From: an uncultured Succinivibrio sp.
Lineage (GTDB): Bacteria > Pseudomonadota > Gammaproteobacteria > Enterobacterales > Succinivibrionaceae
Direction: 5' to 3'
DNA: 48,702 nucleotides
NCBI GenBank assembly: GCA_900770725.1
Contig: CAAGLL010000063.1
Coordinates: 1-48,702, forward strand
The notes beneath the pieces are model-generated. The model was not told the DNA's origin and did no database searches. It saw nothing but the letters and a program-made list of their open reading frames with translations. Below, in pieces: positions 6,452-14,401 of this stretch (positions are counted from its first letter, which is position 1; each line of letters begins with the position of its first letter). A program made the translations under genes and the position numbers.

Positions 6452-7222
6452 TCAGGCCCCGCCTGTGCCGCGCAGCGGCACGAACTGCATCCCTCCTCCG
6501 GAGAAGCCCAGGATCTTGAACCTGGCCCCATGGAACGAGCAGATCCCCTCAGCGTCAGGCTTCAGCACAGCTTCCTCGTGCTTCTCCTCGCCGCGACCGA
6601 TCCGCTCGGAAAAGCGCACGCGCACGCCATCGCCCTCCCTGCCGAGGTATTCGAGCCTGCGCAGGCTCCCCCGGGGATCGGGCAGCCTGCCCTCATGCAG
6701 CGCCTTGCCGAACGCGATCTTCCCGCCCCATGAGGCGAGGAAGTTCCGGCTCGGGCAGAAGATCCCGCCCTCCTGCCTTGCAAGCGGCAATCCGGCGGAG
6801 TAGGTGATGGCGATCTTGCCGTCCTCCGGCAGCGGGAAGCGCCTTGGCTCTCGCGTCATGATGCGCTGTCCGCCAGTTCCGACCGCCGACACGGCAAGCA
6901 CCCTGCGCCACCCGATCATGTCGTCAGGCGACGATCCGATCACCTCGTAGTCGCCCGCGGGCCAGACGTACATGCCGAGATCCCGATCCTCCGCGATGCG
7001 GATGAAGCGCGCGGGGATCCACGATCCCTCCTCCATCAGGAGCCCGCCTGGGCTTGCGAAGCGCTCCTCCCCGAAGGCCGGGCGCGATTGCACCGGCCGC
7101 CTGCTGTCAGGAACGTCCACGTAAGTCCACAGCCCCTGCCCCGTGGTTGCGTGCGAGCAGCCTTCAAGGTTGAGCGCTGCCGCGAGGGCCGCCATCGCGG
7201 CCAGGAAAAGCATCTTTTTCAT
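6452..7222 (-). CDS. Putative lipoprotein, 256 aa, downstream of traN
   Basis: The start is taken at ATG 7222, giving a leader MKKMLFLAAMAALAAALNLEGC with a lipobox-like LEGC; the frame extends 19 codons upstream into the traN terminator. The mature part is soluble, beta-rich and without recognised domains (VDVPDSRRPVQSRPAFGEE, then IPLKDLG-free polar stretches, GRREDRV-like segments absent, and a C-terminal EGICSFHGARFKILGFSGGG). A secreted cell-envelope protein fits best. It lies beyond the traN terminator, 100 bases after the traN stop, so it depends on read-through or an unseen promoter. No conjugation family was recognised. Confidence 0.68.
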   Translation of the reverse strand: MKKMLFLAAMAALAAALNLEGCSHATTGQGLWTYVDVPDSRRPVQSRPAFGEERFASPGGLLMEEGSWIPARFIRIAEDRDLGMYVWPAGDYEVIGSSPDDMIGWRRVLAVSAVGTGGQRIMTREPRRFPLPEDGKIAITYSAGLPLARQEGGIFCPSRNFLASWGGKIAFGKALHEGRLPDPRGSLRRLEYLGREGDGVRVRFSERIGRGEEKHEEAVLKPDAEGICSFHGARFKILGFSGGGMQFVPLRGTGGA

Positions 7223-7243
7223 GCCCTGATCCTGCTCCTGTCT

Positions 7244-7293
7244 ACCGGGGAAAAAAAGGGGGCCGATCCCAGGCTTCATGCGGGATCAGCCCC
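7244..7293 (-). repeat. 50-bp hairpin repeat, copy 1
   Basis: This 50-base block, including the terminator stem, the T run and the flanking CCCCGGT, is about 88 percent identical to 19034-19083, where it lies in the opposite orientation inside a coding sequence. Two copies 11.7 kb apart in one operon suggest a mobile or converted terminator element. Confidence 0.8.
7251..7293 (-). terminator. Rho-independent terminator after traN
   Basis: On the - strand a 12-bp stem GGGGCTGATCCC/GGGATCGGCCCC (one G-U pair) with an 11-base loop is followed by C and seven T. It ends the long tra transcript 30 bases after the traN stop codon. It belongs to a repeated element whose other copy lies inverted at 19034-19083. 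Confidence 0.9.
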
Positions 7294-7322
7294 ATTCTGC
7301 TGTTCCGTTTGGCGCCCGGAAC

Positions 7323-10283
7323 TCAGCGGTACGGAGACACCTGCTGCGTGATGCCGTGCTTGTTGCCCTGATCGTCGTATCCGCCGATGGGCAGCCAGTC
7401 CGTAGCCGACGCCTGGACGGCGCTCGTGGTGTCGTCAAGCGAGCCCGAAGTGGACAGCAGCGTGAGCCACTCGGTGAGGTCAACCTTCGTCCAGTCCACG
7501 GATTCCATTTGCTCCATGGTCACGCCGGAGCAGTCAGGGCTCTTCGCCGGGCCGAACGCGCATGTCTCGTTGTCGTCGGGGTAGACGTTGTAGCAGCCCT
7601 TGAGCGCGTACTTGATCTGCTTGTTGAGGATGCGCGAGAGCGGCGACTCGAAGCAGCAGTAGACGTAGTGCACCGGGATGATGCCGCCCTTGGCAAAGTG
7701 CTTGAGCTTGGGCTTCTCCCTCCAGCGCCCTGCGTAGCCGCAGTTCTTCTCGCGGATCTTCTGCTGCAAGGCTACCTCCTCGTTCCTGCACTTCGACCAC
7801 ATCTGGGCGAGCATCTTCGCAGCCGAGTAGATCGCGTAGGCCCAGCCGACGAAGGAGATCACGCTCGCCACCATGTCAGCGGCCTCCTGCCCGATCATCG
7901 AGGCCAGCTTCGACTGGAGCCACTCGCCCATCGAGGTGCCGTCGCTGATCACAGTTCCCGATCCGACCGCCGTCCCGGTGATCGCCGAGCCGATCTGGTA
8001 GACGAGGTTTGTGATCGCGGGCAGCACGACCTCGTTCATGAGGCCCGCGATGATCTGATCCTCCGCGTAGTAGGTGAGGCCCTTGAACACGTCGCCGGCA
8101 TACGGAATTATGTTGTTGAGCGCGTTCGTGATGGGCGAGAGGATCTTGTCCTCGATCTGCGCGTAGGCCTGCCCGACCCCGGTGAAGTTCTTGAACATGT
8201 CCCAGCCCACGCCGTAGAGCTGGCTGTAGTCGCCCTCGATGTTGAAGCCCTGCTCGAACGTCGTGAAGTTGCCGTTCTTGATCGACTCGCCAACGCCCTT
8301 CATCTTCCAGACGTGCGCGATCTGCCTGACGTACTGCGACGTGTCGATCTGCGATCCCGGCTCCTTGCAGCAGTTGTTCGCGCTCAGGAACTTGCCGGTG
8401 CCATGGGTGTAGTCCTTGCACTCCTCCTTTGTCGGCTTGAAGAACGTGCAGCTCACGGACGCGCCTTGTTCGGCAAGCGACTTGGACGGATCGATCGGGG
8501 CGGCCGAGGTGCTGGTGGCCGTGCAGTCCACGTCGTTGAGCCCCTGCTGGGACTCCTGCATCAGCGCCAGGGCCTTGTTGAAGTCCTTGGTCGCGTCGCC
8601 GACCATGATATCGACGCAGTCTATGCCCATGCACGAGATCGCGCCCGGGCACTTGTAGCTGCTGGCGGAGGCGGTGACGGTCTCCTCATGGTCGCCCGAA
8701 TACCCGCAGTCGTAGGTGGCCTTCTCGATCACGCACTGCTGATCCTTGTCGTAGAGCGCGCAGCGCGTCGAGGACAGGCCGCACCCCTGCGCCTTCAGCT
8801 CCGAGCACGAGTAGATCTTGCTGTCCGAGCTTGAGGCGCTTCCGCTGCTGTCGCCGGACAGCGCGGAGGGATCGACCTTGACCGTGGCCGTGGTGCAAGT
8901 GTGGGGCTGGGTCGGAATGTGCTGGATCTTCGACTCCGGGATCGTCACGCCGTTCATCGAGCAGTAGCCGCCAGAGCAGTTGCTGATTGACGCCGTGCAC
9001 GTGACCGTCCCCTTGAGCTCGCCGGACTCGATCGCGCGGGCGTAGGTGGCGCACGGCTCGTTGAGCTCGTCGTTGAGCACCACCGAATTGGCGTCGTAGC
9101 CGATCTGGAGCTCCACGTCGGGCACCGCGCCCTTGTAGGAGATCTGGAACGTTATGGTGGCTCCGCGCTTGACGGACTTGAACATCTCGGTGAGATCCTC
9201 GCCCGAGTGCCCGTTGCGCACGGTCGAGGAGGCCGAGCAGGACAGCCCCGATATGTCCGTGGACTTCGAGACCGAGGGCGTTGATCCGTCAGCCCCGGCG
9301 AACAGCACCTTCTGCCCGACTTTGTCGCTGCTCTTGGGCAGCGTGACTATGACCGATCCGCGGTAGCGCACCGTGGAGATCCTCGCCCACGTGATCGCGC
9401 CTGGGTTCGTGATCTTGATGGTCTCGGTGACGTACCCCTCGCCGCAGGAGTTGAGGTCGAAGCCCTCGCCCCGGGCGTAGTACTTGCCAAGGTGCATCGA
9501 GACGCAGTCGCTGCCGGAGCAGACGCCCCACTTCGCCGCGCCGTTCATGTACGCCGCGACGGACGGGTTCATGTGGTGCGTCAGCGTGCAGCCGTTCGAG
9601 GCAACGTCGGAGCATGACTTGTAGACGGGGGTGTGCACCTTGCGCTTCTTCGAGATGAGCTTCTTGTCTATTTCGCAGTCCCCGAAGGGGTTGGAGGTGA
9701 GGCCGGACTCGACCTCCTTCATGCTCGTGAAGATCGGATCGGACGCGGAGATCGTGCGCGAGCGCGAGGCCGTCCCGCGCACGGTGGAGTACGCCTGCGC
9801 CTCGATGGAGGCGGCGCTCTTCGTGCCGTCGCGCTCGGCGGCCAGATCCGCGTCCATGTTGTCGAGGTTGGCCTGCGAGCGCTCCGTGATCTCGTCGTCC
9901 GAGGCCGACTGGAGCGACTGCATGTCCGTGATGGCAGGGGCCTTGCCAGTCGTGTAGTAGCGCGAGGACGAGACCGCGCCGGAGGTTGCCGGGGTGAGGT
10001 CGGACTTCTTGAGCGTCCCGCCCGTGTCCTCCATGGCCTTCTGCACCTTGGAGTTGCCGAAGTTCACCGTGCTGCCCGACACGTCCGTGCGGTTCATGTC
10101 GTTCTGCGAGGCGGCCACGCGGTCGTAGCCGAAGTTGTGGCCCGCGAGCTTGCACGACGCCGCGTCGTGGCACGCCGGCTCGTCCTTGTAGGAGTACGCG
10201 TAGGCGCTGATGTTGTAGAACATCAGCGAGAACTGGCCGGCGATGCAGATCGCGCTCACCGTCTTGCGGAAAGGGAAATCCAT
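7323..10283 (-). CDS. traN: TraN, cysteine-rich outer-membrane mating-pair stabilisation protein
   Basis: 986 aa with a Sec signal peptide (MDFPFRKTVSAICIAGQFSLMF..., cleavage near SAYA). In F- and SXT-like systems TraN sits in the outer membrane, contacts the recipient surface and stabilises mating pairs. Dozens of cysteines are spread over the mature protein in patterns such as CSGGYCSMNGV, GNCEVDK-type loops and CKEPGS. The C-terminal third is helical with the cysteine-rich KCRNEEVALQQKIREKNCGY and HYVYCCFESPLSRILNKQI, typical of TraN. It is longer than F TraN (about 600 aa), closer to SXT-type TraN. GGAGGAGCGC precedes the ATG, 21 bases after traU. Last gene of the tra transcript, before a terminator. 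Confidence 0.92.
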   Translation of the reverse strand: MDFPFRKTVSAICIAGQFSLMFYNISAYAYSYKDEPACHDAASCKLAGHNFGYDRVAASQNDMNRTDVSGSTVNFGNSKVQKAMEDTGGTLKKSDLTPATSGAVSSSRYYTTGKAPAITDMQSLQSASDDEITERSQANLDNMDADLAAERDGTKSAASIEAQAYSTVRGTASRSRTISASDPIFTSMKEVESGLTSNPFGDCEIDKKLISKKRKVHTPVYKSCSDVASNGCTLTHHMNPSVAAYMNGAAKWGVCSGSDCVSMHLGKYYARGEGFDLNSCGEGYVTETIKITNPGAITWARISTVRYRGSVIVTLPKSSDKVGQKVLFAGADGSTPSVSKSTDISGLSCSASSTVRNGHSGEDLTEMFKSVKRGATITFQISYKGAVPDVELQIGYDANSVVLNDELNEPCATYARAIESGELKGTVTCTASISNCSGGYCSMNGVTIPESKIQHIPTQPHTCTTATVKVDPSALSGDSSGSASSSDSKIYSCSELKAQGCGLSSTRCALYDKDQQCVIEKATYDCGYSGDHEETVTASASSYKCPGAISCMGIDCVDIMVGDATKDFNKALALMQESQQGLNDVDCTATSTSAAPIDPSKSLAEQGASVSCTFFKPTKEECKDYTHGTGKFLSANNCCKEPGSQIDTSQYVRQIAHVWKMKGVGESIKNGNFTTFEQGFNIEGDYSQLYGVGWDMFKNFTGVGQAYAQIEDKILSPITNALNNIIPYAGDVFKGLTYYAEDQIIAGLMNEVVLPAITNLVYQIGSAITGTAVGSGTVISDGTSMGEWLQSKLASMIGQEAADMVASVISFVGWAYAIYSAAKMLAQMWSKCRNEEVALQQKIREKNCGYAGRWREKPKLKHFAKGGIIPVHYVYCCFESPLSRILNKQIKYALKGCYNVYPDDNETCAFGPAKSPDCSGVTMEQMESVDWTKVDLTEWLTLLSTSGSLDDTTSAVQASATDWLPIGGYDDQGNKHGITQQVSPYR

Positions 10284-10304
10284 GCGCTCCTCCTTGCCTC
10301 CCGG

Positions 10305-11537
10305 TCACATTCCAATGGATAAGGGCATGCAGCAGTCGTTCCAGGCCCAGACGAGGTACACGTAGTCCTCGCCGGTGACTGGAACCATGCGGCCCGTGCC
10401 CCAGCGCAGCGTGGCCTCCCCCGACACATGGGACGTGTGCGTCTCGGGCACCGGGTAGAGCATCGTGAACTTGTACTGGGTCTTGGGCATGTGGGGGCTG
10501 TAGTTGCCCTTGCACAGCGCCGCGTCGCCGTAGGTCACTTGCAGGAAGCCCCTGCGGTGCAGCGCGAACAGCACGCGGTCGAGCATCAGCGAGCTGAAGT
10601 CGAGCGCGCCGTCGTCGCCGACGGGCGATCCTGCCAGCGGGTACATGACGCCCCAGCTCCCGGCGCACCAGAAGAGCGAGTTCACCGGGCGCTTGAGCAC
10701 CGTGGACGACACCGCGTCGCCGATGCACGCGAGCTGGCCCACCGGGTTGTTCACCAGCGCCGCCTCGGGCGAGCTGAAGAAGGCGAGCTCGTCGTCGTTC
10801 CAGGTCGGATCGACCTCCGACATGAACAGTATGTCTATGTCCATGTATGAATCCTTGATGCAGTTCGAGGTCGTCTCCATCATATTGAGCATGATGAGCA
10901 GCGGGTAGGCGTAGATGTGGTAGTTGCCCTGCGCGCCGGAGGAGGCGTTCTCGCCCGTCTCCGACTCCATCTCGCCGAACGCGGCCGAGGAGATCTTGAG
11001 CTTCATGCCGTCGAGGAACGCCAGGCACCCCGGCTTGCGGACGAACTCGACCACGCGGGTGGGCTGCCAGTTCCCCCAGAGCATGCCGAAGTAGGGCACG
11101 TTCATCTTGTCGCGGCAGACGCAGATGAACTTGCGCGAGCGATCCTCCGGCAGCTCGTCCTCGCCGCCGCCGAACGGCACCTTGATCCCCATGGAGACGA
11201 TGGGGAACAGGCAGGCCCAGCACGTCGCGCTGAAGATCTTTCCCGACACCAGCCGGGTGTTCGGGCAGACCACGTTGTTCTTCGAGTCGTCGAGCGAGCT
11301 GTCGCCCGTCGAGGTGCCGAGGCCATGGCCCTGCGTCGCGCCGCCAAGGTTCGGATCGGTCATGTCGGATCCGACGATGCTCGACTGCCCGGTCGTCGGA
11401 TCAGTCGTGGTCCCGTTGCTGTCCCCGCCAGTCGCGTCGTAGACGGCGAGCGCCGGGCGCAATGGCAGCGAGGCCGCCAGCGCCATGAACACGGCGGCGC
11501 AGAGCTTCCTCCTGCCGTCATTTTTCCGAGCGGTCAT
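10305..11537 (-). CDS. traU: TraU, conjugative pilus/pore assembly protein
   Basis: The start is ATG 11537 with GGAGGAGTTCG upstream (410 aa); the signal peptide runs MTARKNDGRRKLCAAVFMAL... to PALA. TraU is a periplasmic F-type protein needed for DNA transfer. Recognisable TraU features: VCPNTRLVSGKIFSATCWAC with paired cysteines, LFPIVSMGIKVPFGG, and the C-terminal CAGSWGVMYPLAGS and DYVYLVWAWNDCC. A 60-residue Gly/Ser/Thr-rich insertion follows the signal peptide, before VCPNTR. It overlaps the end of traW by 20 bases, and traN follows 21 bases later. Confidence 0.92.
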   Translation of the reverse strand: MTARKNDGRRKLCAAVFMALAASLPLRPALAVYDATGGDSNGTTTDPTTGQSSIVGSDMTDPNLGGATQGHGLGTSTGDSSLDDSKNNVVCPNTRLVSGKIFSATCWACLFPIVSMGIKVPFGGGEDELPEDRSRKFICVCRDKMNVPYFGMLWGNWQPTRVVEFVRKPGCLAFLDGMKLKISSAAFGEMESETGENASSGAQGNYHIYAYPLLIMLNMMETTSNCIKDSYMDIDILFMSEVDPTWNDDELAFFSSPEAALVNNPVGQLACIGDAVSSTVLKRPVNSLFWCAGSWGVMYPLAGSPVGDDGALDFSSLMLDRVLFALHRRGFLQVTYGDAALCKGNYSPHMPKTQYKFTMLYPVPETHTSHVSGEATLRWGTGRMVPVTGEDYVYLVWAWNDCCMPLSIGM

Positions 11538-12927
11538 CGAACTCCTCCACAATGAAGCGGGTGCCGACCGCATACGCGATGCACGGGTGCCGCTCCAGCG
11601 CGAAGGCGCTGCGCAGCTCCTTCTGGAGGGCGTAGAGCGGGCGGCTGCCGAAGGACTGCACAAGGCGGTTGTAGCCGTCCCAGCCCTCGTCCCTGCTGAA
11701 CGAAGTCATGAGGAGCCTCGTCCCGGCGTAGCCGGTGCCGTGCTCCTCCTCCCACTTGGGCAGGCGCCTGCGCACGAACTCGGCCTCCTTCCCGTCCGTG
11801 GGGTCGAACACCACGAGCAGCCGGGTGAACGGCTTGGCCTCAAGCGGGTTGACCTTCTGGCCGCGGCGGGCCACCACCAGCTCCTTCCCGGGATGGTGCG
11901 GATCAGGCGCCGTTATGTCCTTGAGCACGGTGAATGTCGGGTCGATCACGCGCAGGCGGTATTCGCGGGCCTTCTCCAAAGGCTCCACCGGGATGTTCCT
12001 CCAGGCGCGGGCGAGGGCCTGCTGGCGCTTCTGGCTCCAGTCGATCCTCGCGGCGCGCTCCTTCATCTCCTCGATGAGATCGCGCTCCTCGATTTCGGCC
12101 ACGGGGCCGCGCACCCCGAGATCCCCGCGTTCGCCGAGCGTGATCCGGCGCCGGAGCCACTCAGGATCGATGATGCCCTCGGCGCGGGCGATCTCCTCCG
12201 GCGCCTTCCTCGGCCCGAGAGTGGACTGGTCGCCGCTCTGCGGCGGCGTGGGCGACTTGAGCGCCACTACGGTCGGGACTTTGGAAATGCGGTACTGCTG
12301 GAACCACACGGGGTTTATGACGACGTTGGGCGGCGGTTCGAGCTTCATCTCGCGCGCAAGCCTCTGGATCTCCACGGTAGCCTGCGTGATGGTGGTCGTT
12401 CCCTTGGGCAGGCCGCGCACGACCAGCGCCGTGCGGGCGCTTCCGGCGTTGATCTCGTAGAGCTGCCGGATCGTGGCCTCGTCGAGGCTGTAGCTGATGA
12501 AGATCAGGGTGTCGTATTCCGGGCCGGAGGCGGAAGGCGACGCCGCTCCAGCGGCTAGGGCCGCCTGCTGCCTTTCGCGCTCCAGCCTTGCCGCGCGGCC
12601 CTTCTCCTCAAGCGCCTTCACGGACTCGTCCGAGAAGATCAGGCCGCTTCCGTTCTCGGCGAGGCTTTGCACGGACTCCAGGGCCTTGCCGATCCCGCCC
12701 TCCTCGGGCTTTGCAAGCGCCGCCGACTGCTTGAGCGCCTGCGAGGCCGCCTGCTGCATTGCGCCATCGGCCTCGGCGCGGCCCTCGGCCGCCTCCTCAA
12801 GCGACTTGAGCAGCGCGGCGTCGGACTCCGAGAAGCCCCCGCCCGCCGGAGCGGCCTGCGCAATGCCGGCGCACAGCGCCAGCGCGCTAAAAAAGCACGT
12901 AGAAGCGGCCTTCAATCTGGCTTTCAT
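11518..12927 (-). CDS. traW: TrbC-TraW fusion protein of the F-type transfer system
   Basis: 469 aa from ATG 12927 with a Sec signal peptide (MKARLKAASTCFFSALALCA...). Residues about 155-250 match F-type TrbC (DTLIFISYSLDEATIRQLYE, ALVVRGLPKG, VVINPVWFQQYRISKVPTVV). Residues about 285-465 match TraW (GERGDLGVRGPVAEIEERDL, LRVIDPTF, KVNPLEAKPFTRLLVVFDP, the terminal RFIVEEF). In F these are two genes that interact in the periplasm for pilus assembly; SXT-like elements use the fused form. A helical Ala/Glu-rich region precedes the TrbC part. The start overlaps the traF stop by 41 bases and the end overlaps traU by 20, so the three are translationally coupled. Confidence 0.9.
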   Translation of the reverse strand: MKARLKAASTCFFSALALCAGIAQAAPAGGGFSESDAALLKSLEEAAEGRAEADGAMQQAASQALKQSAALAKPEEGGIGKALESVQSLAENGSGLIFSDESVKALEEKGRAARLERERQQAALAAGAASPSASGPEYDTLIFISYSLDEATIRQLYEINAGSARTALVVRGLPKGTTTITQATVEIQRLAREMKLEPPPNVVINPVWFQQYRISKVPTVVALKSPTPPQSGDQSTLGPRKAPEEIARAEGIIDPEWLRRRITLGERGDLGVRGPVAEIEERDLIEEMKERAARIDWSQKRQQALARAWRNIPVEPLEKAREYRLRVIDPTFTVLKDITAPDPHHPGKELVVARRGQKVNPLEAKPFTRLLVVFDPTDGKEAEFVRRRLPKWEEEHGTGYAGTRLLMTSFSRDEGWDGYNRLVQSFGSRPLYALQKELRSAFALERHPCIAYAVGTRFIVEEFDDRSEK

Positions 12928-13399
12928 CCAACGCCCCCCAGTAGCGGCTGTCATAGCTGTCAAAAGACCGGCCCAGCGCCCAGTACTGCCCGAACCCGAG
13001 CACCTGGCGGCGCACGAACGCCTCCGGCGGCAGCTTGAGATCCCTGGCGACGGGCAGCCCGCGGGCCTTCTCCACGCCGTTCACTTCCACCCGGCGCGAG
13101 GAAGTCACCTCCGCAAGGTCAAGCGGCAGCGCCTCGATGTACTTCCCGAAGAGCTGCCCGTCCCTGCGGCCCATGACATGCCTCGTGCGGAACGCGTAGA
13201 GCACGCCCCGGCGCCTTGGGCGGCGATCCCACTTGTCCACGAGCCCGAGGTTGAACGGCACGTCGATGCAGGACGTTCGGTAGCGCGGGATCACCACCTC
13301 GTAGCGCGACAGGAAGACGGCGTCGATCCCCGCAAGCAGCAGCGCGGCAAGCGCCCCCGCAGCGAGCGTCCCGAGCGCCTTCCCGTTGAAATGACGCAT
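12887..13399 (-). CDS. traF: TraF/TrhF-type S26 signal peptidase of the transfer system
   Basis: 170 aa from ATG 13399, after GGAGGGCGGAA. One N-terminal membrane anchor (LGTLAAGALAALLLAGIDAVF) is followed by a periplasmic S26 peptidase domain. Probable catalytic Ser43 is in RYRTSCIDVPFN and probable catalytic Lys86 in FGKYIEALPLD; the conserved box LGRSFDSYDSRYWG is near residue 145. In SXT/R27-type systems this peptidase (trhF/traF) processes transfer proteins, probably including the pilin. The name here refers to the peptidase, not the F-plasmid thioredoxin-like TraF. A non-coding gap of about 355 bases precedes it in the operon. Confidence 0.87.
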   Translation of the reverse strand: MRHFNGKALGTLAAGALAALLLAGIDAVFLSRYEVVIPRYRTSCIDVPFNLGLVDKWDRRPRRRGVLYAFRTRHVMGRRDGQLFGKYIEALPLDLAEVTSSRRVEVNGVEKARGLPVARDLKLPPEAFVRRQVLGFGQYWALGRSFDSYDSRYWGALDESQIEGRFYVLF

Positions 13400-13754
13400 T
13401 TCCGCCCTCCGGCCCGGACAAGACAAGATCGCGGGCGCATGGCGCCCATTGCAAGGCTACTTTGGCGGATGCCGCCTAGGCGGCGGGAACGGGGCAGGGT
13501 GCCCCCTGGAAAGAGGAACGCCCCCGTGCATTGCTGCGCGGGGGCGGCCCTGGTGCTGGACTCCGGGGCTGGCCCCGGAATTTTTTGCCTTCCCTTGGAG
13601 GAGGAAAGCGGAGTTCCAATGCTTGAGCATTGGCATTGCCGCGGGTCGTGGAGGCGCTTTGATCCCGGTTCGGGCGGGACAGCGTTTCTCTCGCCGCCGA
13701 TCTGATCCTACCGCATTTTCCAACGCTGTGAGCGTTGGATCCCGCGCTGATTTC
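13400..13754. repeat. Hairpin-rich non-coding gap inside the tra operon
   Basis: No credible gene lies between orf80 and traF, although the rest of the operon is nearly gap-free. Two related palindromes occur about 104 bases apart: CCAATGCT-TG-AGCATTGG (13616-13633, perfect) and CCAACGCT-GTG-AGCGTTGG (13720-13738). GCGG/CCGC-rich flanks make them approximate direct repeats. A CGCCCCCG/CGGGGGCG inverted repeat lies near 13528-13555. They may act as RNA processing signals or be a small inserted repeat. Confidence 0.6.
13562..13586 (+). terminator. Hairpin with T-run, + orientation, antisense to tra
   Basis: A perfect 8-bp stem TCCGGGGC/GCCCCGGA (13562-13569 and 13572-13579) with a 2-base loop is followed by A and six T on the + strand. 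It would stop transcription running against the tra operon. On the tra strand the stem has no T run, so it should not terminate tra transcripts. Confidence 0.65.
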
Positions 13755-13997
13755 TCACCTTGCCTGATCCGCCGCGGCCTTCTCAAGCGCCGCGATCCTC
13801 GCCTCCAGATCCTTCGCCTTCGCGTCCATGGACTGCGCGTGCTCGGTGAGCTGGTAGAGCACCGTCGTGTTCACCGCCAGCGAGCGGTTGATGAAGATCA
13901 GCGCCGCTATGCCGCACACGAAGAACGCGAAGTAAAACCAGTTGAGGAGCCATTGCTTGCTTCCCAGCTCCTTCAACAGCTCATTTATCCTATTCAT
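13755..13997 (-). CDS. Small single-span membrane protein of the tra operon (80 aa)
   Basis: Starts at ATG 13997, overlapping the previous stop (ATGA). One membrane segment (WFYFAFFVCGIAALIFI, about residues 20-36) is followed by a short coiled-coil-like periplasmic or cytoplasmic helix (LTEHAQSMDAKAKDLEARIAALEKAAADQ). Translationally coupled to the TrbI-like gene. No family recognised; the size and topology resemble accessory subunits of mating-pair formation complexes. It is the last gene before the hairpin-rich gap upstream of traF. Confidence 0.7.
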   Translation of the reverse strand: MNRINELLKELGSKQWLLNWFYFAFFVCGIAALIFINRSLAVNTTVLYQLTEHAQSMDAKAKDLEARIAALEKAAADQAR

Positions 13998-14401
13998 CGG
14001 GTTCCCCCTTCCTGCTTTCCGTCTGTCGGGCCGCTTCCGGCGGCGGCCCCTGCGCCAGCAGGCGCGGCCATGGCGATGCCGGGGTGCGCCTGCAAATACT
14101 GCTTGACCTCTCTGACCGACACCACTTGTGCCGAGCCGGCGTAGACCACCGCCCCTCGGTCGAGCACGAGCCAGCCGGAGTCGGCGAGGCCTCGCGCGAT
14201 CGCCTTGGCGGCAGCGGCGGCAGCCGCCGGAGCCACGCCGTCGGAGGGCTGGTAGTTCAGCGGGTTCGTGATCCCGCCCCAGTCCATGACCGCCACCGGC
14301 GGCGCGCCCGCCGCCATTCCCTCCAGCTCGTGGACGCGCCACGCGAGGAACGCGGTCATGCCGCACAGCAGGAAGAGCACGATGTTCCTGAATGTGATCA
14401 T
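13994..14401 (-). CDS. TrbI-like inner-membrane protein of the transfer operon (135 aa)
   Basis: The ATG overlaps the traC stop (ATGA). It has an N-terminal membrane anchor (NIVLFLLCGMTAFLAWRV), then a periplasmic region with an Ala-rich linker and ADSGWLVLDRGAVVYAGSAQ, and a disordered Gly/Ala tail. The topology, size and position directly after traC match F-type TrbI, a bitopic protein affecting pilus retraction, and the residue pattern around GWLVLD also fits it. Sequence similarity is too low by eye to be certain, so no symbol is given. Confidence 0.6.
   Translation of the reverse strand: MITFRNIVLFLLCGMTAFLAWRVHELEGMAAGAPPVAVMDWGGITNPLNYQPSDGVAPAAAAAAAKAIARGLADSGWLVLDRGAVVYAGSAQVVSVREVKQYLQAHPGIAMAAPAGAGAAAGSGPTDGKQEGGTR

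Noticed and set aside
7278..8834. Long open frame on the + strand opposite traN
   Set aside because: Arg/Val/Leu-rich shadow of traN caused by high GC; lacks a ribosome site, and the traN frame has a signal peptide and the family's cysteine pattern.
9289..11223. 644-codon open frame on the - strand spanning the traN/traU junction
   Set aside because: Arg/Gly/His-rich out-of-frame shadow; TraN and TraU explain the DNA with signal peptides, ribosome sites and family motifs.
13457..13786. Open frame of 109 codons on the - strand in the tra operon gap
   Set aside because: No ribosome site, Pro/Arg-rich composition, and it spans two hairpins and overlaps orf80; it is better explained as non-coding.
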